Positions 1 to 9,635 are shown, numbered from the stretch's first letter. The stretch is 47,165 nt of DNA from Chthoniobacteraceae bacterium (GCA_947471505.1 CANIWM010000049.1:1-47165), one strand, 5' to 3'. The notes: a model not told the origin generated them from the letters alone. Numbers and translations: made by a program.

Positions 1-144
1 CTCATCCACCACCCAAAACTCAGGTTCTGGGTCGTTGAACATCCTCCAACCAACATTTGGCCCCCTATTCTCGGCGCTTTTTCTCTGTAAAACACGGTCC
101 GCTTTTGTACCGGCAAGAATTCCGCTTTTGTACCGTCGCCGACA
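1..144 (-). mobile_element. Probable end of an IS21-family insertion sequence, running out of the window
   Basis: Two exact 15-bp direct repeats, TCCGCTTTTGTACCG, lie at 98-112 and 121-135 with a 23-bp period. Read on the minus strand, the edge begins TGTCGGCGACGGTACAAAAG at 144 and then repeats the GGTACAAAAGCGGA core. Multiple internal GTACAAAAGCGG-like repeats and a terminal TGT are typical of IS21-family ends, where IstA binds. Beyond the repeats, minus-strand positions 60 to 1 stay open (a possible coding start near 38) and run out of the window, which would suit an istA-like gene, but too little is visible to name it. The element would end about 85 bp upstream of rpoZ. Confidence 0.55.
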
Positions 145-230
145 GTTCTGAAAGGAGTGTTTGACAAAGAGCGGCACCGCCACCACCTTCCGCTCCCTTT
201 TTCCCGGAACAGAATAACCTTTTTACTATT

Positions 231-440
231 ATGATGAGTCACCTTGTTGATGAAGCTGCAAAGAAAGTCGGGAGCACTCCGCTGCTCGTGAATATCGTGT
301 CCAAGCGGGTCCGGCAGTTGAACTCGGGCCACAAGCCAATGGTCACTGTGACCGGGCGCATGGGCCTCGCTGATGTCGCGTTGACCGAGATTATCGAAGG
401 CAAGCTCACGCACGAAGCGAAGCCGAAGGAAGGGCAGTAA
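231..440 (+). CDS. rpoZ: DNA-directed RNA polymerase subunit omega
   Basis: Small protein of 69 residues matching the RpoZ/Rpb6 family: the segment with NIVSKRVRQLNSG followed by the 'P...VALTEIIEGKL' region is the conserved omega core that latches the beta-prime subunit and helps assemble RNA polymerase. Two ATG codons in a row (231 and 234) could serve as start; no strong Shine-Dalgarno is visible. A TTGACA hexamer at 161-166, just outside the IS21-like end, may be part of the promoter, but there is no convincing -10 at the right spacing. smpB follows after 27 bp in the same direction, so the two are probably co-transcribed. Confidence 0.88.
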   Translation: MMSHLVDEAAKKVGSTPLLVNIVSKRVRQLNSGHKPMVTVTGRMGLADVALTEIIEGKLTHEAKPKEGQ

Positions 441-467
441 GCCCCCGAAGAGCGGGGATTTTGAGCT

Positions 468-929
468 ATGGGCGCCGACATCTCGGTTAATCGCAAGGCG
501 CTTAGGGACTACCATATCCTCGCCCGGTATGAGGCAGGGATTGAACTCAAGGGCACCGAGGTAAAGTCGATCCGTGCCGGGAAGGCGAACGTGAACAGCG
601 CGTTTGCGCGGGTGGAGAATGGGCAGGTGTGGCTCTACGATGTGGACATTCAGGCGTATGAGAAGGCGAGCTTCGAGCAGCATGAATCCAAGCGGATGCG
701 GCGGCTCCTTTTGCACAAAGCAGAGATCGCGAAACTGGCGGAAAAGAGCCTCGTGGACGGCTGCACGCTCGTCGCGCTGCGGATGTATTGGAAAGACGCG
801 AGGGTGAAGATCGAGATTGGCGTGGGCAAAGGCAAAGACGCCCATGACAAGCGCGATGCGATCAAAGCAAAGGTCGAAAAACGCGAGGCCGATCGTGTCG
901 TCGCTGGCTTCAATAGAAAGAACGGCTGA
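468..929 (+). CDS. smpB: SsrA-binding protein SmpB
   Basis: 153 residues, the usual SmpB length. The N-terminus with NRKALRDYHIL and YEAGIELKGTEVKSIR, the central NGQVWLYDV beta-barrel segment, and the basic C-terminal tail (KRDAIKAKVEKREADRVV, then NRKNG) are diagnostic. SmpB binds the tRNA-like domain of tmRNA and carries it to stalled ribosomes for trans-translation; its basic tail reads the empty mRNA channel. No tmRNA gene is visible in the window. It lies 27 bp after rpoZ and 46 bp before the glycosyltransferase start, with a heptamer tandem repeat in that second gap. Confidence 0.95.
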   Translation: MGADISVNRKALRDYHILARYEAGIELKGTEVKSIRAGKANVNSAFARVENGQVWLYDVDIQAYEKASFEQHESKRMRRLLLHKAEIAKLAEKSLVDGCTLVALRMYWKDARVKIEIGVGKGKDAHDKRDAIKAKVEKREADRVVAGFNRKNG

Positions 930-940
930 CGTGGACAGTC

Positions 941-968
941 TCTCAACTCTCAACGCTCAACCCTCAAC
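941..968 (+). repeat. Tandem heptamer array, four units of NCTCAAC
   Basis: Four contiguous 7-bp units (TCTCAAC, TCTCAAC, GCTCAAC, CCTCAAC) differing only in the first base fill the gap between smpB and the glycosyltransferase, ending 7 bp before its ATG. The same heptamer, again four units on the same strand, recurs at 24190-24217 inside a coding region. Confidence 0.85.
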
Positions 969-975
969 AAACTCG

Positions 976-1926
976 ATGCTCTCCATCACCATCCCAATTT
1001 ACAACGAAGCCGGCAGCGTCGGCACCCTCTACGACAAAGTCCGCACGGCCATGGAAAAGCAGCCACAGCCGTGGGAACTCATCCTCGTGAATGACGGCAG
1101 CACCGACGGCACCGACGAGTTGCTCGACGAAATCGCGGCGCGCGACGAGCGCGTGAAAGTGGTCCATTTCCGCCGGAACTTCGGGCAGACTGCGGCGATG
1201 ATGGCGGGGTTCGATTTCGCAAAAGGCGACATCATCATCCCGATGGATGGCGACTTGCAGAACGACCCGGAAGACATCCCGCTCCTGCTGGCAAAACTCG
1301 ACGAGGGCTTCGATGTCGTGAGCGGCTGGCGCAAAGACCGGCAGGATAACGCCATCAAGCGTAACGCCCCCAGCATCATGGCCAACCGGCTCATCTCCTG
1401 GGTCAGCGGCGTGCGGCTGCACGACTTCGGGTGCTCGCTCAAAGCGTATCGCCGCGAAGTCATCGAAGGCGTGCGGCTCTACGGCGAGATGCACCGCTTT
1501 CTCCCCATCTATGCAAAGTGGCACGGCGCGGAGATCACCGAGGTCGTCGTGCGCCACTACGCGCGGAAGCACGGCGAGTCGAAATACGGATTGGAGCGTG
1601 TGCTCAAAGTCATCGCGGATTTGGTGACGGTGAAGTTCCTCGACCGCTTCCAGCAAAAGCCGATGTATATCTTCGGCGGCGCGGGGTTGCTCATGTTCAT
1701 GATCAGCTTCGCAGCCGGAGCGCTCGCCTGTTTCTTCAAATGGATATGGCATCCCTCCAAGCCGTTCATCGAGACGCCGCTGCCCGTCCTCTGCCTCGTC
1801 GCGGGCGCTGCCGGGATGCTCTGCATCCTTCTCGGACTGCTCGCGGAAATGATCGTCCGCACCTTTTACGAGAGCCAAGGCAAGCGCGTGTACATCGTCC
1901 GCGCAGCGCGGAATGTGACGCAATAA
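976..1926 (+). CDS. Membrane-anchored family 2 glycosyltransferase (DPM1/GtrB/ArnC-like)
   Basis: 316 residues from the ATG at 976. I prefer this start because the sequence immediately becomes the GT2 opening MLSITIPIYNEAGSVG, while the longer open frame upstream runs through smpB and the heptamer repeat. Catalytic features are VNDGSTDGT and the DxD-type MDGDLQNDPEDIP motif, followed by a conserved RKDRQDN loop and the HKHGESKYG-like region (here ARKHGESKYG). Two hydrophobic helices near the C-terminus (about 235-260 and 275-300) anchor it in the membrane. This architecture is that of enzymes moving a sugar from a nucleotide donor to a polyprenyl phosphate for lipid A, O-antigen or glycoprotein modification. 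The sugar cannot be told from sequence. Confidence 0.88.
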   Translation: MLSITIPIYNEAGSVGTLYDKVRTAMEKQPQPWELILVNDGSTDGTDELLDEIAARDERVKVVHFRRNFGQTAAMMAGFDFAKGDIIIPMDGDLQNDPEDIPLLLAKLDEGFDVVSGWRKDRQDNAIKRNAPSIMANRLISWVSGVRLHDFGCSLKAYRREVIEGVRLYGEMHRFLPIYAKWHGAEITEVVVRHYARKHGESKYGLERVLKVIADLVTVKFLDRFQQKPMYIFGGAGLLMFMISFAAGALACFFKWIWHPSKPFIETPLPVLCLVAGAAGMLCILLGLLAEMIVRTFYESQGKRVYIVRAARNVTQ

Positions 1927-1996
1927 TGGCGCTCTTCGCGTCTTTCTTCACCACGGCAATTGCCATTTCTAAAAAGCCCGCCTACACAGCAGCCGA

Positions 1997-3622
1997 ATGA
2001 GCGATAAATCTGGTGAACTTGATCTGAAATTTCTGCCCGACTGGCTAAAAGAAAGCCCGTCTGCGCCTGCCAACCGTTATGCCAATTTTGAAGGCGAACC
2101 CGCAGGACGTGGCGACCGGCGGAGCTTTGGCAGTGGGGGCGGACGGCCCGGCGGCCCGCGGCCCGGCGGTCCTCGCCCAGGTGGCCCCGGCGGGCCGCGC
2201 CGCGATGATCGTGGACCTCGCCCCGGCGGTGGAAATCGCGATAGCCGTGGCCCCGGCCCCGGTGGGCAACGCCGCCCCGGTGGACCGCAAGATCGCGACC
2301 GCGACCGCGAGCCGCGTCCGCCGCAGGAGCCCGTGCGGCAGGTGATTCGCGTGGAAGTTTTGCCCGAGCCGATGATTGCATTGAGCATCGCGAAGCAAGT
2401 GAAGGCGAGTGGCCGCGCGTGCGGCGTATTCCGTCTGGCGAAAATGTTTTTGGAACATCCTGATCGTCTGCGCATCCGCGTCACGGCGTTGGAAAAAGAC
2501 GCGGTGATGTACCAGATCGGCGATGGCATCGTGGCGTTCGATCGCACCGTGCTGGAGCGCGGCGCGTATGCGCAGTTCAAGAAAGACTTTTACGAGACCG
2601 AGCAGATCGAAGGCGAGCCGCCCAAGGGCAAATACACCTCCGTGGCGCGCGAGCGCATGAGCGGCGTCCTCCTCGGGCCGTCCAGCCACCACGGCTACCA
2701 AGTCGCCATTCGCAAACTCTACGAAGAGCGCTTCTCCCGGCGGATGGACTTCGCTGATTTCCAGCGCAACATCGAGATGGTCAACGACCCCGTCGTCTTT
2801 GAGCAGTGGAAGAAACAGGCCAGCACCGTCACCGTCATCAAAACGCGCGTCGCAGCCGGCGAAGAGCCCGTCACTTTCAAAGACGACTACGAGGCCGAGC
2901 AGCATTTTAAGCTGAACCATCTGCCGAACCTCATCCGCACCGGCACCACGCTGGAGATGACGGGCACGGCGATGAACTGGTTCCCCGAGCGCAACGTCGC
3001 CTTCAACGTCCGCGACGCCATTGACCGCGAGCACCGCTTCCCCGGCCAGATGGTGAATGCGCTGCGCCCCATCTTCTCGGAAGCCGGGCTGCACCACTTC
3101 AAGTGGAAGAAAAAAATCCTCTTCGTCTCCGCCATCCGCCCTGTGCGGCACAATGCGGGCGAGGCGTTCAGCGACGGCATGGCCTTCATCCTCACCACCG
3201 TGAACGAGCACCCCGGCATCCCGCGCCCAGACCTCTTGCTCCGCCTCCTCGCGGGCATCGCGCCGGACTCCGAAGAAGGTCTCGCGAAAAAAGAAGCGCT
3301 CGCCTCCGACCTCCACTACCTCATCCACGTCGGCCACGTCGTAGAGTTCCAAAACGGAGCCCTCGAACTCCCACTCGACCGCCGCGCACAAAACGCGGAG
3401 CAACAACACGAAGACGGCCGCATGGACGCCAACGCCGAGATGGCCGAGATGGCCGAAAAGCCGCAACAGCAGCAGCAGCGCAAAGGTGGGAACCCACAGC
3501 AGAAGCAAAACCCACCGCGCCAACAACAGCAACCCGGGCAGCAACAGCCACGGCAACCGCAAGGCCCACGCGGGAGACGCGACTCCGGCTACCTCGCGCT
3601 GATGCCTGCGGTGCTGTTGTAA
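1997..3622 (+). CDS. Unknown protein with Gly/Pro/Arg-rich N-terminus and Gln-rich C-terminus
   Basis: 541 residues, family not recognised. After a short start containing DLKFLPDWLKE, residues about 35-110 are low complexity with repeated RPGGPRPGG and RDDRGPRPGG-type runs. Residues about 115-450 look folded: QVIRVEVLPEPMIALSIAKQ, then HPDRLRIRV, a GPSSHHGYQ segment, FPERNVAFNVRDAI and a hydrophobic ILFVSAIRPVRH stretch. Residues about 450-530 are Gln/Pro/Arg-rich. RGG-like tails often mark RNA-binding proteins, and the gene sits with translation and transcription genes, so an RNA-related role is possible but is only inference. No signal peptide or membrane helix is seen. Confidence 0.75.
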   Translation: MSDKSGELDLKFLPDWLKESPSAPANRYANFEGEPAGRGDRRSFGSGGGRPGGPRPGGPRPGGPGGPRRDDRGPRPGGGNRDSRGPGPGGQRRPGGPQDRDRDREPRPPQEPVRQVIRVEVLPEPMIALSIAKQVKASGRACGVFRLAKMFLEHPDRLRIRVTALEKDAVMYQIGDGIVAFDRTVLERGAYAQFKKDFYETEQIEGEPPKGKYTSVARERMSGVLLGPSSHHGYQVAIRKLYEERFSRRMDFADFQRNIEMVNDPVVFEQWKKQASTVTVIKTRVAAGEEPVTFKDDYEAEQHFKLNHLPNLIRTGTTLEMTGTAMNWFPERNVAFNVRDAIDREHRFPGQMVNALRPIFSEAGLHHFKWKKKILFVSAIRPVRHNAGEAFSDGMAFILTTVNEHPGIPRPDLLLRLLAGIAPDSEEGLAKKEALASDLHYLIHVGHVVEFQNGALELPLDRRAQNAEQQHEDGRMDANAEMAEMAEKPQQQQQRKGGNPQQKQNPPRQQQQPGQQQPRQPQGPRGRRDSGYLALMPAVLL

Positions 3623-3791
3623 ACGGCAGCCGATAGCGCAAAAGTTTGTGCTCCATCGTGGATTTTCGCAGGGGCGCTTCGCAAACGGAGCCGCTCGCAT
3701 TCATCGCGATTCGGTTACGTTCTGGTGAGCTTTGGCCTTTGCGGAATTGGAAAGTTCTGTATGTTTCACCGACTCTGTCACCCGTCCACTC

Positions 3792-6700
3792 ATGATTCTT
3801 CGTTTTCTCTCGCTCGCCTTCGCCTGCTCTGTTGCCCATAGTCAGGTCGTCATCAATGAATTCGCCGCGGCTTCGAGCGACCGGCTGTTGCGCTGGACGG
3901 CGGATGGCTCGCCTCGCCTGGGGACGGGGATTCCTTGGCAGGATTCGGCTTTTTCCGATACGGCTTGGCTAACGGGGACGCTCCCTGCGGGCTGGGGGAC
4001 TTCGGTGGCGACGAATTTGCAGGCGGCGATGCAGAATAAGACGCCGAGCGCTTACTTTCGGAAGACGTTTTCGGTTTCTCCGGCGCAGGCTGCCTTGACG
4101 GCTCCGCTGACTTTGCAGGTGGAGGCGGACGACGGGTTTGTGGCTTTTATCAACGGCGTGGAAGTGGCTCGGGCAAACGCGGGCGGGGTGAAGCATTTCG
4201 TATATGCGGCGCAGGCTGCCTACAATGCGGCGGCGGCGGCGGGGGTGAGTGAGTTCACGCTGCCGGCGACGAATACGCTACTTCTTCCGGGGAATAATGT
4301 GCTGGCGATTCAGGCGCTCAATAACACGATCGGGTCGAATTTCCGGCTCAATGCGGGGCTGAAGGTCGTGACTTCGACGACGCCGATTCAGTTGACGAAG
4401 GCGTTCTATGATTTCGACGCCGCGACGGGAGCGACGAAGACGCGGCAGCGGACGGGAACGACGGATACGAACTCCAGCTCGGGCACTCCTATCTCAAGCG
4501 GGTGGCTGGCGACGGCGACGGACCCGACGACGACGGGGACTTGGACGAGCTTGAATATCGTGACTGGAGAAATCGCGGGCGCAGGCCTGGGCGGGTCGGG
4601 AGGGTTGCGCTATACGATTTCGCAGACGGGGGCAAATGGGACGGCGGCGTGGCTGCGAGCGCCTGCCATCAATATGGTAAATGCGTGGTCGGCGGGTTCG
4701 CTGAATTCGGCTTCGCTTTCGCAAACGACGCTGAGTTTCCGCTATCGGACGACGGGCGATCTTCAGTTTGCCCTGCGTATGGACCCGGCGCTGGGCCAGG
4801 AGGCGAATAGCACCGATGGCTTCCCTATTTTGGGGCTGCCGATTGGCGGGACGCCGGACTACGTGTGGCCGAGCAACACAAACGGATACTACGGGAAAAC
4901 AATAAACGCTGCGGGCGCTCAGTCCGTGATCAACGGCAACACGATCAATATCGGCAACTACGAGGTCAATGTGAACACCGGAGCGACCAGCGGACAGATC
5001 ACTGCCAATGAGGACAACACCGCAGGCGCGGGACCAGGAGGCAACACGGGCATTTTTACCGGACTCATGGATATTTGGCCGACGGGCGTCACCTCGATGA
5101 ATCTCGGGGTGAAGAATATCGTGATGACGGAGTGGACTGCGGGCTCGGTAACGCTCGCTCAATTTCAAGCGACGCGCGTGAGCTTCCGGTGGAAACTACC
5201 CGTCGGGCGACAGATGCACTTTGCGCTGGAAGAGAACAATACGACCTCCCCGATCGAAACGGCAGACCGTGCAAATATCGGCATTTTGAACGGAACAGGA
5301 AACTGGGAGGCGTTCACGGCGAGTCTGTCGGACCTCAATAATTCCACGGCGCTGAGGACGAGGCTGAACAACAACTTTAGCAAAACGATGAAGCTCACGA
5401 TGCACTACACGGGAGTGCCGTTTGTGACGGGCGAGAAGGTGCAATTGGACGATCTGAGTCTTTACACAGAAGTCGCGGGGCAGACCCTTGATGAGAATCT
5501 AGCAAATACGTTCTCGCTGGCTTCCGGCGGGACGGTCACTCGGACGGTCACGGGCGCGGGCGTGGGCAGTAGCGCGACGACGGGCACGCTGGTCAATACC
5601 ATCACGGCGTTTCAAGACCCAGGAGTGACGGGGATGGCGTTCCGCATGGTAGAGTCTAGCGCGGCGGGCTCGGATGGGACGCCGGGGCACCTGCGCTGCG
5701 AAGTGACGGATACTCCGGACACTGGGGCACCGTGGGGTTTCAGTATCGCAGGGCCGACGATTCGGAATTGGACGAAGGGCGCAATCACCGTGCAGCAACT
5801 CAGCGAAGTGTCGCTGGTGCTGAGCACGAAAATCCCGTCGGGGGTGACGGTGCAGCTCTATGGCGAACGCGTGGGCGGCTCGTCGAGCAATCGCGTGAAC
5901 CTCGGGACGCTGACGGGCAACGGGACTTGGCAAAGCGTGACGAAGGAATTCGCTGGGGCGGGAAATGTGGAGGCGTTTCGCACGGACTTGAACACTGCGA
6001 ACAGCACGCAGTTCCAGCTCACCTTCATCTTCCCTTCAATCCCCTCACTGGGCGACCAACTCGCGCTGGACGATGTGCGCATCTTGCCGTGGCGGCTCTA
6101 CAGCTCGCTGCTCACGGGCGGCACCGTGGGAAATCAGCAGCGGTTCCTCGACTACCTGAACACGAACACGCTCATCACATTTTTCCCCACGTTCATTAAA
6201 AATACCGCCGCTCCAGCCGCGGGCGGCACGTTCTCCTTGGACAACTTCCAAGTCAGCTATTTCGGACCGGACCCGAACGCGGCGCAGCAAATCGTCGCGC
6301 TGGCGGGCACGGGCTGGAAATACTTCGTGGGCCTCGCAGAGCCGAGCGGCGGGCTCTTTGACCCTGCGCTCCTCACGGGCTTCCCAATCCCGCCCGGCGA
6401 GGAAGACCTGTACGATAATCCGCAGAACTTCCGCGACTGGGTGGAACTGTATAATGCGGGCGGCACCGCTGTGAATATCGGCGGCTGGGGGCTGAGCGAT
6501 GAGGCCGACACGCCGTTGAAATGGACGTTCCCGGTGAACACCATGATCCCGGCGGGCGGCTACTTCATCGTGATGTGCGACGACCGCGATGAGTCGAACG
6601 GCACGGCGACTTATCTACACGCGAGCTTTTCGCTGTCTGCGAGCGGCGAGGCGATCCGGCTCTACAATGCAGCGGGTGTCCTGCAATCCGCAGTCACAGG

Positions 6701-9635
6701 CGTGCCGAAACAGGACGCCTTCCACTCGTGGGGGCGCAATCCGAACAACGACGGCACCTACGGTTTCCTCGACACGGCGACGCCCGGCGTGGCGAACACG
6801 GGCGCCTTTTACTCCGCACGCGTGAAAACGCCGGACTTCTTCGCGGCAGACGGCGTCACGCCTTCCGCGGGCGGATTTTTTACCGGCGCTCAGACGCTCA
6901 TTTTGAAAACGGACACCGTCGGCGCGACTATCCGCTACACGACGGACGGCAGCGACCCGACGGAGACAGTCGGCACGGTTTACAGCGCCCCTATCACGCT
7001 CACTCCGCCTGCGGATGCGAAGAGCAGCATCGTCATCCGGGCACGCGCATTCCTCTCGGGACTCGTGCCTTCGGACTCAAAGACGCGGAGCTACCTGCTC
7101 AGCGTGAATGCTGCGCTGAAGACGCTTCCCACGATTCAGCTCAGCGGCGACGCGGGGCGGAACTTCTTCGACCCGCACGGCATCGGTGCCGTCGTCGGCG
7201 GCACCGTCAGCAGCGGTAGCCAATGGGTGAACAGCGGGCCGCAATCCTACGACATCGCAGTGACCCACGGCGACCCTGCGGAGCGCAAGGTGACCGCGGA
7301 ATGGTACTTCCCCAACGGCCAAGACGGCTGGCGCGACGATGTGGGCATTCGCCTTTCATCCAGCCCCTACTCGCGGCCCTACGTGCGGCTGAACTTCTTC
7401 ACCGAATCGCCTTGGCGGCTCGACCATGCGGAGAAGCCTTCCTTTAACCTCAAGTGGCGCGACGACTACGGCTCCAGCGAACTGAGCAACGCCTTTATGA
7501 TCCCCGGCAACGACACGAACACCTACAACGAACTCCGCATCCGCGCGGGGAAGAACGACATCGGCAACCCGTTCATCATCGATGAAGTCTCGCGCCGGAT
7601 GTATCGCGAGATGGGCTGGTTCTCGCCCATCGGCACGCTGGCCTCGCTGTATATCAACGGCTCGTTCAAAGGCATCTACAACCCCACCGAGCGCATCCGC
7701 CAAAAGATGTTCCAGCAGCACTACCGCACCACGAACGACTTCGACGTGCGCTACATCGGCGAGATGGTGGATGGCGACGCCACGTTCTTTAACAGCGGGT
7801 ACAACGCCCTCAACACCCTCCAGACCACGCCCACGCTGGCGAACTACAACGCTGCCAACGCCTACTTCGACCCGGTGAACCTCGCCGACTACTTCCTCGT
7901 CTGCATCTACATCGAATACAACGACTGGCCCGGCAACAACTACGCCCTCCAGCGCGAGCGCATCGCAGCGGGCCGCTACCGCATGGTCATGTGGGACGCC
8001 GAGGGCGCTTGGCAGAGGTTTGGCCTTTCGAGTGGCTACGACACGCTCGGGCAAAAAGTCCTCGGCGGCGGCACGGAATGCGGCGAGCTTTTCCGGCGCT
8101 ACTACGCCAGCCCCGAGTTCAAGATTCTCGTTGCCGACCGCATCAACAAGCACTTCTTCAACAACGGCCAGCTCGACGACCGCGCCACTAACGCGCCGAT
8201 GAAAGTGCTGCGCGATTCGCTCAAGGCGCAGGTCCAACCGATGATGACGTTTGTGATGAACCAGACCATTGATGACTCATGGTTCAACAACCACATCAAC
8301 GGCATCGCAGGCAACGCCGACTGGCCCCCTCGCCGCACCGCGCTCTTCAACGGCTACACCGCCGGCAACGCCGTCTTCCAGCAGCCCATTTTCTCCGCCG
8401 CACGCGGCATCTGGCCCGCCACACAGCCCGCCACCTTCAGCCAACACGGCGGCATCGTCTCGGGGAACTACCCGCTCGTCATCACCTCCCCCAGCGGCGG
8501 CACCGTCTATTACACCCTCGACGGCAGCGACCCACGGCTCGCCGGCGGCGCAGTCTCCGGCACCGCCACCGTCTATACAGGCGCGGTCAATTTGAACTCC
8601 CTCGGCACTGTCAAAGTCCGCGTGAAGAGCGCAGGCGGCGAATGGAGCGCGCTCACCGAGGCATACTTCCAGCCCGGAGCCGTCCTCCCGACATCGAGCA
8701 CGCTTCTCATTACCGAAATCAACTACCACCCGCCAGCGCCCACCGCCGCCGAGGAGGCACTCGGCTACACGGACGCCGACGACTTCGAGTTCATCCGCCT
8801 CACCAATATCAGCGCAAACCCTCTGGACCTCCGCGACGTGCAATTCACCGGCGGCATCACCTTCACCTTCGGCACCGGTGCCATCCTCGCGCTCCCACCC
8901 GGCGGGCAAGTCCTCCTTCTCAAAAGGCGCGTCGCATTTGAAGCCCGATACGGCACCAGCTTCGGCGCGCTCATCGCCGGCGAATACGGAGGCAGCCTCA
9001 ACAATGGCGGCGAGCAACTCCGCCTCGACATCGTCAGCCCCAGCGTCGTGAACCTCGCGCTCTTCTCCTACAAAGACGACAGCGATCCTACGTGGCCCGC
9101 CACTCCCGACGGCTACGGCCCATCCCTCGTCCTCAAAGCGCCCGCCACACTCCCCAACCCCGCCCTCGGCGCGAGCTGGATGGCCAGCGCCCAGCCCGGC
9201 GGACTACCCGGCGGTGTTGTCCGCCTCCTCAACTACAACTCGTGGAAAGGACTCTCCTTCGACCCCGGCGACGCCGCCAACAACGCCATCTCCGGCCTCA
9301 CTGCCGACCCCGATGGCGATGGCATCAACAACCTCATCGAATACGGCCTCGGCGGAAACCCGCTATTCAACGACGCCGCCTCGCTCCTCAGCCCTGCCAC
9401 CATCCAGAGCAACTACCTCACTTACAGCTACCGCGTGAATGCCGGAGCCAGCGACGCCACCATCACCCCACAAATCTCCAGCGACCTCACAAACTGGCTC
9501 AGCGGTCCGGCGAACATCCTCACCCTCAGTGGCCCCACCGCCCGCGAAGACGGCGTGAACCTCTACACTGTCCGCGACACCACGGTCGCCGCAGGTGGCA
9601 ATCGCTACATCCGGCTCCGTATGGTCGCGCCGTAA
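3792..9635 (+). CDS. Giant secreted protein with CotH-kinase-like, lamin-tail and chitobiase-like domains
   Basis: 1947 residues from the ATG at 3792, which starts a clear signal peptide (MILRFLSLAFACSVAHSQ). The N-terminal ~850 residues are beta-rich and poorly defined. A lamin-tail-like domain lies around 850-980 (RDWVELYNAGGTAVNIGGW). A chitobiase C-terminal-like module is near 1040-1070 (IRYTTDGSDPT). A CotH-like region is around 1180-1490 (LRIRAGKNDIGNPF, IYNPTERIRQKMF, MVMWDAEGAW). A second YYTLDGSDPR module is near 1570, a second lamin-tail-like domain near 1640 (LLITEINYHPP), and a DPDGDGINNLIEYGLGGNP motif near 1840 precedes a final beta domain. This assembly is typical of very large secreted proteins in Verrucomicrobiota and Planctomycetota, probably surface-located; the substrate is unknown. 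Confidence 0.85.
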   Translation: MILRFLSLAFACSVAHSQVVINEFAAASSDRLLRWTADGSPRLGTGIPWQDSAFSDTAWLTGTLPAGWGTSVATNLQAAMQNKTPSAYFRKTFSVSPAQAALTAPLTLQVEADDGFVAFINGVEVARANAGGVKHFVYAAQAAYNAAAAAGVSEFTLPATNTLLLPGNNVLAIQALNNTIGSNFRLNAGLKVVTSTTPIQLTKAFYDFDAATGATKTRQRTGTTDTNSSSGTPISSGWLATATDPTTTGTWTSLNIVTGEIAGAGLGGSGGLRYTISQTGANGTAAWLRAPAINMVNAWSAGSLNSASLSQTTLSFRYRTTGDLQFALRMDPALGQEANSTDGFPILGLPIGGTPDYVWPSNTNGYYGKTINAAGAQSVINGNTINIGNYEVNVNTGATSGQITANEDNTAGAGPGGNTGIFTGLMDIWPTGVTSMNLGVKNIVMTEWTAGSVTLAQFQATRVSFRWKLPVGRQMHFALEENNTTSPIETADRANIGILNGTGNWEAFTASLSDLNNSTALRTRLNNNFSKTMKLTMHYTGVPFVTGEKVQLDDLSLYTEVAGQTLDENLANTFSLASGGTVTRTVTGAGVGSSATTGTLVNTITAFQDPGVTGMAFRMVESSAAGSDGTPGHLRCEVTDTPDTGAPWGFSIAGPTIRNWTKGAITVQQLSEVSLVLSTKIPSGVTVQLYGERVGGSSSNRVNLGTLTGNGTWQSVTKEFAGAGNVEAFRTDLNTANSTQFQLTFIFPSIPSLGDQLALDDVRILPWRLYSSLLTGGTVGNQQRFLDYLNTNTLITFFPTFIKNTAAPAAGGTFSLDNFQVSYFGPDPNAAQQIVALAGTGWKYFVGLAEPSGGLFDPALLTGFPIPPGEEDLYDNPQNFRDWVELYNAGGTAVNIGGWGLSDEADTPLKWTFPVNTMIPAGGYFIVMCDDRDESNGTATYLHASFSLSASGEAIRLYNAAGVLQSAVTGVPKQDAFHSWGRNPNNDGTYGFLDTATPGVANTGAFYSARVKTPDFFAADGVTPSAGGFFTGAQTLILKTDTVGATIRYTTDGSDPTETVGTVYSAPITLTPPADAKSSIVIRARAFLSGLVPSDSKTRSYLLSVNAALKTLPTIQLSGDAGRNFFDPHGIGAVVGGTVSSGSQWVNSGPQSYDIAVTHGDPAERKVTAEWYFPNGQDGWRDDVGIRLSSSPYSRPYVRLNFFTESPWRLDHAEKPSFNLKWRDDYGSSELSNAFMIPGNDTNTYNELRIRAGKNDIGNPFIIDEVSRRMYREMGWFSPIGTLASLYINGSFKGIYNPTERIRQKMFQQHYRTTNDFDVRYIGEMVDGDATFFNSGYNALNTLQTTPTLANYNAANAYFDPVNLADYFLVCIYIEYNDWPGNNYALQRERIAAGRYRMVMWDAEGAWQRFGLSSGYDTLGQKVLGGGTECGELFRRYYASPEFKILVADRINKHFFNNGQLDDRATNAPMKVLRDSLKAQVQPMMTFVMNQTIDDSWFNNHINGIAGNADWPPRRTALFNGYTAGNAVFQQPIFSAARGIWPATQPATFSQHGGIVSGNYPLVITSPSGGTVYYTLDGSDPRLAGGAVSGTATVYTGAVNLNSLGTVKVRVKSAGGEWSALTEAYFQPGAVLPTSSTLLITEINYHPPAPTAAEEALGYTDADDFEFIRLTNISANPLDLRDVQFTGGITFTFGTGAILALPPGGQVLLLKRRVAFEARYGTSFGALIAGEYGGSLNNGGEQLRLDIVSPSVVNLALFSYKDDSDPTWPATPDGYGPSLVLKAPATLPNPALGASWMASAQPGGLPGGVVRLLNYNSWKGLSFDPGDAANNAISGLTADPDGDGINNLIEYGLGGNPLFNDAASLLSPATIQSNYLTYSYRVNAGASDATITPQISSDLTNWLSGPANILTLSGPTAREDGVNLYTVRDTTVAAGGNRYIRLRMVAP

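Noticed and set aside
817-975. N-terminal extension of the glycosyltransferase
   Set aside because: It runs through smpB in another frame and through the heptamer repeat; GT2 homology starts at 976.
2045-3700. 551-residue open frame on the minus strand
   Set aside because: Antisense shadow of the RGG/Gln-rich gene caused by GC-rich codon bias; no recognisable motifs.
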